DNA from: Enoplolaimus lenunculus
Lineage: Eukaryota; Nematoda; Enoplea; Enoplida; Thoracostomopsidae
Length of the DNA: 64,000 nucleotides
Direction: 5' to 3'
Assembly: GCA_030248215.1 (NCBI GenBank)
Contig: JASANG010000403.1
Span: forward strand, 62,001 to 126,000
Shown here: positions 42,001-47,899 of the stretch, in pieces
Layout: the number at the start of each line of letters is the position of its first letter
How positions within the stretch are numbered: the stretch's first letter is position 1
Made by a program: the position numbers and the translations under genes
Notes under the pieces: generated by a model
Told to the model about the DNA's origin: nothing
Seen by the model: only the letters and a program-made list of their open reading frames with translations
Databases searched by the model: none

Positions 42001-45000
42001 TGTGCTCCGACTGTTATAGGATTAACGAATTAAAATCAATTCCGTGTCGTTAAATATCAGGGACCCTGCCACGTAAATAATTCTTTAGTTTAATAAATTA
42101 GGCACCTACCATTTTAGTAACCGATAATACATTCCGAATTCTTTAAATTTCCCAACAGCTCTTGTACAGTCTCAGCCACATTTAAAGGTTGAGGTTTCGG
42201 CGCAGACTTCTAGGTTTATGCTTAGGCATAGGTAAGTTTTTTAGTTAATTCTAAGCCTACGCACCTAAACCTGCAGGAGGGGCAGTGCAGAAGTGCATCT
42301 ACAATATTGCAACTATGATTAGGTTTAGGAATATGCTTACAGGCCTTGAGATTAGATATAGTTTGGTCGGTACATTGTCTTTTTTTGCGTCGTAACTAAC
42401 AATTTGCATACCGATATAATGAAACATAGCGGCTCCAATGACACAGTATGCAGCAAGAACGAGCACTAAAACAATATGAATCATTGCTGCGGTAAGCATT
42501 TCAACCAACCAACGCCATTTGCTTTTTTTCGATTTCTTTTTGTCATTGCAAACTTGTAAACCAGGTGATGTTGGGGTTATTTTAACCATACAAAACTGTA
42601 ATGTTAAAATTATCTTCTTAATCGTTTTAGAATATGTATGTTCTAATGACAGAGATGCCCGGAATGTGAAACTTTGCACCAAGTATCTTTCAGATTACTT
42701 TAGGCAAAGTGCGTCATATACGTGTTCTCATGCCTGTGAGTATACGCGGTGTAGCTTGTATATGTGCAGAGTGTGGTTAGACACATACATACACGTGTAC
42801 ATGTATCCCCAGAGGAAATTATGATATCAATCGTGTGGTGTAACGGGTAGCGCGCTTGTTTCGCGAGCGGGAGGTCTGAGGTTCGATCCCGGTGTGGCCA
42901 TATGTTTCAGAGAAATTTTGGGGAAAAACCATGTATATTCGCAGAACTTCGAGGAACGGGGTCGTCCCGACCGTGCTTTTAAACTTGAAAAAAACCTTAT
43001 TTTTCCTACTTTGAAATATGCGACTATTCACTGATATACAAATAAATACAAAAAATATAAACACTGATACAAAGGCCCAGAATAAAATTTTGATCATTTA
43101 AATTGTAAAGTCTGAAAAATTGGAGCTTCTAAAGTAGCTTCGGTTATATCGTCTAGCTCTTAAATATTACTAAGATGCCTAAAAATGAATTGAACCGAAA
43201 AGAAGTCTGTGGTATGCTATGTACCTGATTAATGCTTAATAAATTTTTAAGCGATACACTACTGCAAAAATAATATAGGGATATGATTTTCAACGTAAAC
43301 CACACCATTGGCACACAACAATTATTTGTACAGCTTTCTAAACTACAAATAGCAGAGATAGACTATAAGCATGTAGAGCTGAACCAAAGATAGCAGTGCG
43401 CTTCTGTTCTGTAGTATCGGAAAAAAGCGTAACGGGCATTCATTTATAAATTGGAGGCATGAAGATTTTTCATCCTTGTGAGCCATCCATATTTGTAAAA
43501 ATTCTATAAAAATATTCTAATTGTCACTGATTAATTGCATATTCAGTGTATAAACCGTTAAAAGTGTTGGCTTTACGCGTTGCAGAAATGAACGTCGTTT
43601 ATAGGTGCTGTAGTGACCCAATAAGACGGGACATAAAATGGGGGGTTCCATTTTGAGCCAAATCAATAGGAGTCCGTATCCATAAGAGTCCGTAAGTGGA
43701 TAGAGTGCATAAACCCTTATTAGAGTCGAATAATGTCAATTGTCTCCCGGAACAAATATAGTTGAGTTCAAAACTTTAAAGGATACTTAAAATTTATCAT
43801 TCCTAAGTTTAATCTTGTATTATCTCTAAAACTTTTGATACAAGATAAATAAACGTTCAATTCAACGGATAATTGCAGTACCGGATATATATTAGTAACG
43901 ACTGCTAGCGGATGTGTTAAAAATAACAGTTCGTAACCGAATAACAGCAGAGGTACTATCTGAAGCACCCAAATAAATATCAGTCCCCCTCATATTTGTG
44001 GCACTACAGTATAAATATTAAAAACATAACAACGAGAACTAAATCGCGCAACACAGGCAATCCAAAGGGCACCACAATAGCGATTGCTCCCAACAAGATC
44101 AAACCTAAAATTTTGGTCAATCCAATCAAACGATTTTCAATATTCTATATCGCCTCTCGGTCAGTAATCTCTGGATCTGCCACGGTACATTGAAATCTGA
44201 TCACTAACGGGTTTTTTGGAGTTGCTAACGTCGACGTTTCACTTACCGTTGCTTCTACTCCACGAGTGAAATCAATGTTCTCCATCCTCAATAAAATTTT
44301 TTGCAATATCTTTTAACTTCAAACTATCCCATGTTAATATTAAAGCCGCTACCCCACCGCGGTGAGACAGTGAAACTGTGGGACTTAGGGAATGGGAAAA
44401 ACCGTAGTCTGCTAAAAATGCAACGCATTTTGGATATTTTGATGCTTTACGGCGGTGTTCGCCTTGTACGAAGCTCACCGTAGAGTAGCTCAAGTCAATT
44501 TTTCTTGACATGCCGAACCGCATGACAAAGTAGTTTATAGCGTCACTCGCAGTCGAGCGAATAATAAAATAAATAAATCTTTGACAGGAATTGCAAATCA
44601 AAGTTTATACTTTAAAGAGCAGTTTCAAATCTAAACCTTAGTGGCTTTAGTTTTGAACATTTCGATGATTTTTTAGATGTGCCAAACTTTTTGATAGTCA
44701 TTTTGTTTCAGATTCCGGCCATGCAGCTGTCGGCCAGTTATGGTCTCAAACCCATGATTTGAAACCAATTCAAACCGTTGAAGCTAACTCAGCTAACCGT
44801 ACAGTAAAATTTCGTTGGCGTATCCCTGGCGCCGAACCAGCGCATACAGAATGGACGTTCGGAAGCTTACACTATAGCCTGAGTCGTGCGCTACAACCCC
44901 TCAATTTTCGACTAGAACCGATAATTTCTATGAGTTCAAGGTCGAATCAGAGTTCAGAGATTGCGAGCCAAGGTGGTGAACAAGAATTAATTAGCTCAAT

Positions 45001-47896
45001 CCGAGCAATACCTGTATTCATCACGGTAGAACCGCTCCCAAGAATTGAAGTTAACTACTACATCAGCTCCTCAGTGGACCTTTCTCAACGAGCAGAAACC
45101 CAACCTAGTGCCCTAATTTCAATTAGAAATTCAGGATATTCTGATATTGGACAGCTAACGATGCGACAGCCCCACTTTAGTATCGTTTCGGCAACTGATC
45201 CCACAAACACGGCAATTCCCTACACAATCAATAGGCTATCGCATGAGAGTGAACCAAAAATCCCTCGTCTAATGCAAACCATCGGACCAGTTCGGTCAAG
45301 AGAAAACTTGGTGTTAAGGTATTGGTTAAATACTCCGAGCTCAGGCCACCTCCAAAGCATTCAAACAGTATTTTACGACGCACGAGACCTTTATCGTCCA
45401 CTGATAACCGAATTTAAAACATTTGAAATAATTAAATTTGTTAAATTTTCTCAAACTCTATTAGATTCAACAACAGAAATCAGCAACAGCCCCGCAATAA
45501 ATGCCAGTATAATTGAACCATCCAGCATTGACTCTTACTCAGACTACGTCGTTATAAAAACTCAAGATGACAGTGAGGCCGACGAATTTAATATTCGTTC
45601 AATTACCGGAACACAGCCGGATATTCCGATTGATTTTATACATCTGGAAGCCCACAATGATGCCACTGTTACGTTTTATCAACAACATCGCCGTGATAAC
45701 AAGCTATATTATATTGTTGAAGCGAAAAGTACGCTAGGAAACACAAAATTTCGAACAAATCACCTGCTAACTTGCTTACAACTTGATCTGTACCCAATGT
45801 TTACCGCGAATGATTCATTAATTTGGGCAAACGTAACTTTGCAAAGCGCTCAAGATTCAGCAGAAAAATATACTTTAAATCCAGTAAGGTACTGGTCCGT
45901 ATTTAATACTGACACACATGCGTTAGAGCTAAATGTGCTTACTCGACTGCCCGAAGATATTCAATCTTCAGCGCAGAGCTTAATCCTTAAATCATGGTTC
46001 GTTATTGGCCCCCGTAATCGGTATCCTCCAAAACTAGTAAACCCAGATATAAACCCTGGATCAGCTTATGTTGTGAAAGTACCATCCGTAATTGATGAGA
46101 ATATTGTTATCGCTAAACTATCAGCTTTAGATCCGGATACCAATGCGGCAGATCCATCATCGTTGGACTACAAATTGTACGGTGGGAACGGCATATTTGC
46201 AGTTACAGAACATACTGGATCTATTTTGGTGCCCGATGCGTTTGATCTCGCCGTAAACACTTGCTTACTAGTCGTAATATCAGACGCTGGAATTCCTCCA
46301 AAGCGGACAACTGTACCAATTCTTGTAATCATCGATAAACACCACGAAGCTGCTGATAAATCGTCTGAAAATTGCAGCAATTCCTCGTTTCCAGCGACCA
46401 TTTTGACCGAACCGGAATCTGAACCGTATTTTGTTATTGATGAATCGGAAGATAATTCGCTGGGTGTTCTTTTTCCATTGACATTGGAAATGACATCAAC
46501 GACTAGCGTAACTGAAGAAAATTCTTTGACGCTGAAACAAGAAGAAATCGAAAGCACCACTAATCAAAATTCTTCACAATCGGCTGCGGAGAAGATGGAA
46601 ACAACCACAAAAGCGGTAACGAATGAAAACGATAAAATACAGGATAGCAATCACATTGGAAATGGAAGTGAATCAACTGCTGAAACAGGTGATATCATAA
46701 GGAGTTCAGCAACAATCCCAATTTTTCAAAGTATCCCGTCAAAGAAACCGACAACTTCAGCTGGTACGCAGTTTACCATCATAACTGGTCACTCAAATTT
46801 ATTCACGACTGATATAACAACTGAAACTGAGGACACATCTCAAATGACTTATATTTATCCCGTTACAATTCTGCCTCAAACTGACAATATTGGACCGAAA
46901 ACTGCGGTATCTTCGTCTACGGCTCAAAATGGAACAGGTAGTTTGGTTAGTTCTACACGCTCATTTATGCAAGAAACGGCTCCAACTTCTAATTCCTTTG
47001 TTTCTGGAAAGGATACTGAAAGTTCGTCGAAAAATACAAACGGCGCTGCAGATTTGTCTACGTTGACAGCATTTATATCACCAACTAACGAGAATACAGA
47101 TTTTGGGTCCGAAACACACGCTGCCACTGATATTTCGACCAAGACAGTAGCTTCGGCGGCAAACCTGGGCCCAGACAAAACTACAAATCCTAGCAGAATA
47201 ACAATTCCGAATAATGAAATTTCGATTTCTGCTCAAACCACGTCAAATACTGCAGTTCAAGGCACTGGATTTTTCACTTTACAAACAGTAACAACTGAAG
47301 TGAAGCAAACAACAGCAGCGGCAACAACAGTAACAGCAACAACGACAATGTTAGCCGCGAAAGTCACTACAAGTGAACCAAATGGTGATCGAACCATTTC
47401 TACCAGTTCAACTACACCTGTAGCAGAGTCTAGTGTAAATGAACCTGTTATGGGAAGAACTGGTGAATCAGAAGAATTATCAACTAGACTACCAGTTGAA
47501 ACATTCACAAACGAAGGGACGCGAACCAATTTGAACACCGTCAACCTAGAGCCAGAAGAAACCAAGAATTCCGGCTCAACAGTAAACAAGAACGGCCCAG
47601 AGATATCAACAACAACAGAAAAAACGCAAATAGCCACGACAAAAACTAAACAACCACTTAGAACTGTTCAATCACAACTGCTAACAACTCCTGGCCCAGA
47701 AAGACCCCCGCTTCAAACTCTGGCCCCACCATCGTCCGGTATATTTCCACTAAGTCTGGGCGAAGGCAGCTATTCGGAACTAGTCAAACGGGCGTGCAAA
47801 CAAGCATCGCTTGGGAAAGTGTACGCGCTCGCGTGTGAAATTGGTAAAATTCATCTCAAAGCGAAGAAACATCAGCAGAGTAGCAGTATTGCTTGA
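1..47896 (+). CDS. Giant extracellular protein gene (8 exons visible, 5' end missing)
   Basis: Joined exons: 1-20, 630-750, 1323-1486, 2801-2939, 4048-4209, 35459-35524, 38339-38486, 44712-47896. The reading frame is open through all of them (1334 codons plus TGA), and every junction has matching phase: 2, 0, 2, 0, 0, 0, 1. The 5' part is alpha-helical in character with a motif SRWNATVTAWNAG. Exon 38339-38486 carries a Cys-containing beta segment (KICATAVMSAF, then LEIQVTNP). The last exon adds beta-sandwich, cadherin-like and mucin-like parts. From memory, this order resembles a poorly characterised family of large secreted proteins with 'RWNRT..W..G' and 'VCA..' segments followed by CARDB/Ig-like domains; I could not verify this. 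The N terminus (signal peptide) lies left of the window and no transmembrane segment is visible. A secreted matrix or surface protein is inferred. Two minus-strand genes sit in its introns. Confidence 0.72.
326..522. mobile_element. GC-rich inverted-repeat element with GCGCTATACTT ends
   Basis: GCGCTATACTT at 326-336 is matched by AAGTATAGCGC at 512-522. The interior is rich in CG and GACG/GTCG, in sharp contrast to the AT-rich surroundings. It lies in the intron between exons 1-20 and 630-750 of the giant gene. No coding capacity; a MITE-like element is inferred. Confidence 0.6.
1555..1650 (-). mobile_element. Degenerate TTAGGC-cored element, partial
   Basis: It begins with ATGTATAGAACAG, as the intact copy at 2213 does, and continues with AAGCATATTCCTAA and TTTAAGCCTAA. 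Only one end is recognisable. Confidence 0.4.
2137..2755 (+). mobile_element. CTGTAGTG-type MITE, interrupted by a TTAGGC-cored element
   Basis: Left end TACTGTAGTGACCCAAATAA and right end GGTCAGTACAGTA are inverted repeats flanked by TA. The interior shows the family landmarks (GAGTCC.. near the left, AATAACAGT..GTAA and AATAAATATCAG near the right). A 174 bp element (2213-2386) lies inside it. Confidence 0.65.
2213..2386 (+). mobile_element. TTAGGC-cored MITE with CCCATGTATAGAACAGGGCC ends
   Basis: CCCATGTATAGAACAGGGCC at the left is matched by its reverse complement at the right. The core holds GCTTAGGCTTAGGCTTAGGA and related units. It is inserted in the CTGTAGTG-type element, so it is the younger of the two. 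Confidence 0.75.
5631..6985. repeat. Long foldback (inverted repeat) element
   Basis: The left arm (about 5631-6094) and right arm (about 6521-6985) are near-exact reverse complements. Examples are the AGGAAA..TTTCCT outer ends, and GCAAACTGTGTACGCGAAAT at 6074 facing its complement at 6521. Opposed ORFs through the arms are mirror shadows. The 426-base spacer contains half of a second foldback family, whose full copy is at 12683-13302. Confidence 0.8.
7261..12164 (-). CDS. FMRFamide-receptor-like peptide GPCR (rhodopsin family), complete
   Basis: Four minus-strand exons join in frame: 12164-11723, 10527-10166, 9138-8939 and 7987-7261 (576 aa plus stop). Donors are GTAAGT, GTGAGT and GTAAAA; acceptors TTTCAG, TTTCAG and TTTACAG. 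The start is the first ATG (MNISINVSMN); upstream in-frame codons have no ATG. The N terminus has N-glycosylation sites (NIS, NVS). TM1 follows (GVMCVFGVLTNLITLCVL), TM2 has SALAVTD, TM3 ends SLERWL (ERW in place of DRY), TM4 is FLIIFIILLVVLLM, TM5 IWATFFCFVLLPFLVLVAFN, and TM6 VLIVIVFVFLICKLPAL. TM7 ends NSACNFIIYVQLSGRFRKQL, the NSxxNFxIY and GRFR signature of FMRFamide/myosuppressin-type receptors. The C-terminal tail is unusually long, about 240 residues, Ser/Thr/Asn-rich. It should bind an amidated neuropeptide and signal through G proteins at the plasma membrane; the ligand is unknown. It lies antisense inside the 31 kb intron of the giant gene. Confidence 0.87.
8642..8913 (+). mobile_element. 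SINE-like element with TTAACCC ends and tRNA-type boxes
   Basis: Ends are TTAACCCCTTCTCAC and GTGAGAAAGGGTTAA, inverted. The interior has the landmark GAGAGCCCCCTCGGGCTCGA and tRNA promoter-like boxes (TAGCTGAGTGGTGATGG and GCAGTTCGAATCC). Related copies are at 18380-18652, 27200-27420 and, reversed, 28299-28563. It lies just 3' of receptor exon 9138-8939, in the receptor's last intron. Confidence 0.55.
9215..9353. repeat. Four spaced copies of the palindrome GATAGCCCTGGGCTATC
   Basis: Copies lie at about 9215-9235, 9258-9281, 9291-9309 and 9331-9353, all within 140 bases of the GPCR intron between its second and third exons. Each is a near-perfect palindrome centred on CCCAGGG/CCCTGGG with CGTGATA flanks. 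Confidence 0.8.
10885..11242 (+). mobile_element. MITE with AGTGGCGGATCCA ends
   Basis: The left end AGTGGCGGATCCAGGATC is opposed by GATCCGCCATT at the right. A close copy in reverse orientation lies at 34453-34803; shared interior includes CAATTGCGATGAATCACAA. It contains a G-run at 10918-10927 and lies in the first GPCR intron. Confidence 0.65.
12683..13302. repeat. Foldback element with GGTCTTTTTCGTTAT ends
   Basis: The left arm 12683-12982 and right arm about 13005-13302 are reverse complements (GGGTCTTTTTCGTTAT against ATAACGGAAAAGACC). The centre is ATAACTGATTTATCG..GCCAAATCAGTTAT. The same arm sequence occurs in the spacer of the 5631-6985 foldback. It lies about 0.5 kb upstream of the GPCR start codon. 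Confidence 0.75.
13341..13638 (+). mobile_element. CTGTAGTG-type MITE, internally deleted
   Basis: The left end TACTGTAGTGACCCGAATAA and right end CAGCTCACTACAGTA are present, followed by a repeated terminal block (TTCGGTTCACTACAGTG). At about 280 bases it is shorter than the 420-450 base copies. Confidence 0.65.
13640..15760. other. Gene-free AT-rich intronic stretch
   Basis: No exon or clear transposon seen. From about 14500 to 15180 the words TCTTGAA/TTCAAGA and AAGACATA recur many times, giving a simple-repeat look without a fixed period. Confidence 0.5.
15762..16090 (-). mobile_element. Truncated CTGTAGTG-type MITE, reversed
   Basis: It starts with TACTGTAGTAGCCAGAATAA then GGGGGACTGATATTTATT, the family's right end in reverse. 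It continues through GTTATTCGGTTGCCGACTG and TATATATTCGGTA; the opposite end is missing. Confidence 0.6.
17031..17459 (+). mobile_element. CTGTAGTG-type MITE, full length
   Basis: Ends are CTACTGTGGTGACTTGAATC and TATTCGGATCACTACAGTG. Interior landmarks GGGGTCCCCGTTTTGAG and AATAAATATCAGCCCCC match the other copies. Confidence 0.7.
18380..18652 (+). mobile_element. SINE-like element (TTAACC..GTGAGAAAGTGTTA), with partial duplicate after it
   Basis: It shares GAGAGCCCCCTCGGGCTCGA and AAAATATTCATGTGAGAAAG with the 8642 copy. Its first 120 bases (CATAGAGTATACTACGAGCA onward) are repeated at 18690-18790, giving a tandem partial copy. Confidence 0.55.
18794..18960. repeat. Hairpin element with repeated GACTCTGGCGGAGTC palindromes
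   Basis: It begins with CACTGTAAAAAATGGGG, a common MITE end. The interior has AACTCCGCCAGAGTCAAATT facing AATTTGACTCTGGCGGAGTC with a short TCACTGAGCGATTCAGTGA centre, so the region folds back on itself. Confidence 0.55.
19339..19791 (+). mobile_element. CTGTAGTG-type MITE, full length (nested)
   Basis: Ends are GCTGTAGTGACCCGAATAAG and TTCGGATCACTACAGTA. It is inserted in the CCGTTTCCG-rich element 52 bases before a second copy. Confidence 0.75.
19843..20267 (+). mobile_element. CTGTAGTG-type MITE, full length (nested)
   Basis: TACTGTATTGACCCGAATAA at the left and TTCGGGTCACTACAGTA at the right, flanked by TA on both sides. This is the cleanest copy and a good reference for the family. 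Confidence 0.78.
20270..25190. other. Gene-free intronic stretch
   Basis: No convincing exon on either strand. It holds a reversed tRNA-like segment at 22330-22400, a G-run at 22189-22200 and a GC-skewed patch near 23040-23170. The rest is unremarkable AT-rich sequence. Confidence 0.45.
22330..22400 (-). repeat. Degenerate tRNA-like segment
   Basis: On the minus strand TGATGGTATAATAGCAAC resembles an A box and GTGGGTTCAAGCCCC a T-arm/B box at normal spacing. The acceptor arms do not pair, so this is a tRNA-derived repeat rather than a tRNA gene. Confidence 0.35.
25197..25529 (-). pseudogene. Possible coding fragment, unidentified
   Basis: An open minus-strand frame of 110 codons contains LALVNDNPYPSYITKQLIQ, then YAGVMNPSEIYTDENMVFYA and HPGMKFLNVETWIRNL. 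The first 75 codons look protein-like; the last 35 are basic and may be chance. No splice partner was found nearby and no family is recognised. It sits in the 31 kb intron of the giant gene, where most material is transposon-derived. Confidence 0.25.
26930..27012. repeat. (TA)n microsatellite
   Basis: Alternating TATA sequence with a few interruptions over about 80 bases. Confidence 0.85.
27200..27420 (+). mobile_element. Degenerate copy of the SINE-like TTAACCC element
   Basis: ACAAGATGTGAGGACACCAT and CGAGTTCGAGCACCAAACTC line up with the core of the 8642 and 18380 copies. The ends are lost. Confidence 0.4.
28299..28563 (-). mobile_element. SINE-like TTAACCC element, reversed
   Basis: TAACCCTTTCCCGCATAAAT at the left and GCGTGAAAGGGTTA at the right are inverted. 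The interior carries a diverged copy of the CTCGGGCTCGAG block in reverse. Confidence 0.45.
28570..31110. other. Gene-free intronic stretch with opposed chance ORFs
   Basis: ORFs of 76-126 codons at 29445-29825 and 29558-29917 overlap each other on opposite strands and have no coding character. A short tandem GGTACAACCGGTACAACCGG sits at 29457-29476. No gene is supported. Confidence 0.45.
31118..31262 (+). mobile_element. TTAGGC-cored MITE
   Basis: AAAGATCAGGGGCGGAACGT at the left, AGCTTAAGCTTTAGACTAAT then GGTTAGGCTTAGGTTTAGGT in the core, and ACTGTTCTTTACATGG at the right. Confidence 0.7.
31406..31651 (-). other. Weak coding-like ORF, unidentified
   Basis: The 81-codon minus frame includes SGLISYFKQFLHGNSERFFD and SIYHENNTNSPAENIPKG. 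Composition is protein-like but there is no neighbour exon, no known motif and no frame support. It may be a relic exon or chance. Confidence 0.15.
31660..33980. other. Gene-free intronic stretch with GCTTCTCGC hairpin repeats
   Basis: A GCTTCTCGCTTGCTTCGCTC block at 32799 and its reverse at 33345-33375 mark two opposed copies of a short dispersed repeat with C-rich flanks. ORFs at 33459-33882 lack splice partners and are not convincing. Confidence 0.45.
33990..34839 (+). mobile_element. CTGTAGTG-type MITE carrying an inserted GGCGGATCC element
   Basis: The left end is TACTGTAGTGATATGAATT and the right end TATTTCGATCACTACAGTA, TA-flanked. The right third is split by the reversed AGTGGCGGATCC-type element at 34453-34803. 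Confidence 0.68.
34453..34803 (-). mobile_element. AGTGGCGGATCC-type MITE, reversed and nested
   Basis: It is the reverse of the 10885-11242 copy (ATGGCGGATCCATGAGG at the left, GGATCCTCCACT at the right). It is inserted in a CTGTAGTG-type element and so is younger than its host. Confidence 0.68.
35459..35524 (+). CDS. Exon of giant extracellular protein gene (22 codons)
   Basis: Acceptor TTGTTTCAG precedes 35459 and donor GTAAGG follows 35524. The exon is phase 0 at both ends and encodes an amphipathic helix (KSLQNGFHLLDAAVANIQRN). It continues the helical exon that ends at 4209 without changing frame. It is small and isolated in transposon-rich DNA, so its membership rests on phase, strand and character rather than on a homology search. 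Confidence 0.55.
35750..35993 (-). mobile_element. CCGTTTCCG-type element, short copy
   Basis: GTGTAAACGGATAGTAC at the left and ATATACGGTTACACC at the right are imperfect inverted ends. AACGGAAACGGAAG lies just inside. Confidence 0.5.
36757..37763. repeat. 1 kb foldback whose outer arms are TTAGGC-cored elements
   Basis: The left half (36757-37193) and right half (37340-37763) are reverse complements from ACCAATGTATA..CATTGG inward. The outer 190-200 bases of each arm are TTAGGC-cored elements (left CCTAAGCCCAAG.., right CTTAGGCTTAGGCTTAGGCT). The inner parts share GAACGAAATTACAGTTCTTG and CTGCGATCTTATCG. The unpaired loop is about 146 bases. Confidence 0.75.
38339..38486 (+). CDS. Exon of giant extracellular protein gene (beta domain start)
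   Basis: Acceptor AATATTTTAG precedes 38339 and donor GAG|GTTAGG follows 38486. The exon starts in phase 0, as 35459-35524 requires, and ends one base into a codon. The 44712 exon supplies the other two bases (G+AT, Asp). It encodes PTKICATAVMSAF, RLIEITLEIQVTNP and VAVEMEIVEL, alternating beta-strand-like hydrophobics. A 61-codon ORF on the opposite strand overlaps it, but that ORF has no partner exon. Confidence 0.6.
38737..38896 (+). mobile_element. TTAGGC-cored MITE just 3' of the K2P channel stop codon
   Basis: CAGGGGCGGAACTTTTTCTG at the left, CTTAGACATAGGCTTAGGCG in the core, and ATAATACTGTTACGC then CATTGG at the right. It ends 28 bases from the channel stop codon at 38924, so it should lie in the 3' UTR. 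Confidence 0.65.
38924..42589 (-). CDS. Two-pore-domain potassium channel (K2P/TWK family), complete
   Basis: Four minus-strand exons join in phase: 42589-42412 (donor GTATGC), 41360-41097 (acceptor TATTTTAG, donor GTAAGT), 40747-40573 (acceptor CATTTTAG, donor GTAAAT) and 39782-38924. They give 491 aa plus stop. A basic N terminus (KKKSKKSKWRW) leads to TM1 (IVLVLVLAAYCVIGAAMF). The extracellular cap follows with Cys residues, then pore helix 1 and selectivity filter TTIGYGH, which spans the exon 2/3 junction. TM2 and TM3 follow, then pore 2 with STIGFGD and TM4 (LLFLGLSLVSMSINVVQ). The cytoplasmic tail of about 150 residues is charged and Ser-rich with basic RRK clusters. As a family, K2P dimers carry background potassium current. 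The first exon could instead be entered through an acceptor 8 bases upstream of the ATG. It is nested antisense in the 6.2 kb intron of the giant gene. Confidence 0.88.
39868..40225. mobile_element. GTCTCGGTCTCGG-rich element
   Basis: GACCGAGACGAAGAC and GTCTCGGTCTCGGTC near the left are opposed by GACCGAAACC and GACCGAGACTCCGATCC near the right. A related, more decayed copy is at 61285-61560. It lies in the last intron of the K2P gene. Confidence 0.45.
41571..41690 (+). mobile_element. CTGTAGTG-type MITE remnant
   Basis: TACTGTAGTGATCCGAATAA at the left is followed by TGTTATTCGGTTACGGACTG, normally the reversed right half; most of the interior is gone. It lies in the first K2P intron. Confidence 0.5.
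42176..42350 (+). mobile_element. Decayed TTAGGC-cored element next to the first K2P exon
   Basis: GGTTTATGCTTAGGCATAGG, TTCTAAGCCTACGC and GATTAGGTTTAGGAATATGC mark the core. It lies 60 bases downstream of the donor of the first K2P exon. Confidence 0.45.
42828..42985 (+). mobile_element. tRNA-derived SINE copy
   Basis: The tRNA-like head (42828-42900) has GTGTAACGGGTAGCGCGC and GAGGTTCGATCCCGG. The tail has CAGAGAAATTTTGGGG and GTATATTCGCAGAACTTCG, then GGGGTCGTCCCGACCGTGC. The tail matches the copies at 50613 and 50951. It lies upstream of the K2P start on the opposite strand. Confidence 0.65.
43607..44011 (+). mobile_element. CTGTAGTG-type MITE, full length
   Basis: GCTGTAGTGACCCAATAAGA at the left and GTGGCACTACAGTA at the right. 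It directly abuts the broken membrane-protein fragment on the minus strand. Confidence 0.7.
44018..44285 (-). pseudogene. Fragment of an unidentified membrane protein, broken
   Basis: Reading leftward from an ATG at 44285, the frame gives MENIDFTRGVEATVSETS, then QCTVADPEITDREAI and an in-frame TAG (44157-44155). The frame then reopens as NIENRLIGLTKILGLILL and a strongly hydrophobic stretch with PLGLPVLRDLVLVVMF. It stops where the CTGTAGTG-type transposon copy (43607-44011) begins. A GTAAGT lies after VEAT, and a weak AG 50 bases further could splice an intron, but that would not remove the TAG. The hydrophobic bias favours the minus strand. I do not recognise the family; it reads like the start of a small one- or two-helix membrane protein truncated by transposon insertion. 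Confidence 0.35.
44712..47896 (+). CDS. Terminal exon of giant extracellular protein gene: beta-sandwich, cadherin-like and mucin-like regions
   Basis: The acceptor TTTGTTTCAG ends at 44711. The exon encodes 1060 codons to TGA at 47894-47896. Exon residues 1 to about 250 hold beta-sandwich-like sequence (RWRIPGAEPAHTEWTFGSL, then ALISIRNSGYSDIGQLTMRQ). Residues about 437-541 resemble a degenerate cadherin repeat: IDENIVIAKLSALDPD, then FAVTEHTGSILV and LLVVISDAGIPPK, where DPD and DAG sit at usual calcium-binding positions. Residues about 546-995 are Ser/Thr-rich with many TT and TTT runs, as in O-glycosylated stalks. The last about 55 residues are more ordered, with two Cys and a basic tail; no transmembrane helix or GPI-type tail follows. 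Long antisense ORFs at 46168-46560 and 47257-47637 are shadows. Confidence 0.82.
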
Positions 47897-47899
47897 AAC

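Noticed and set aside
46168-47637. Long minus-strand ORFs opposite the giant gene's last exon
   Set aside because: They are shadows of the Ser/Thr-rich coding strand and have low-complexity Val/Ser composition.
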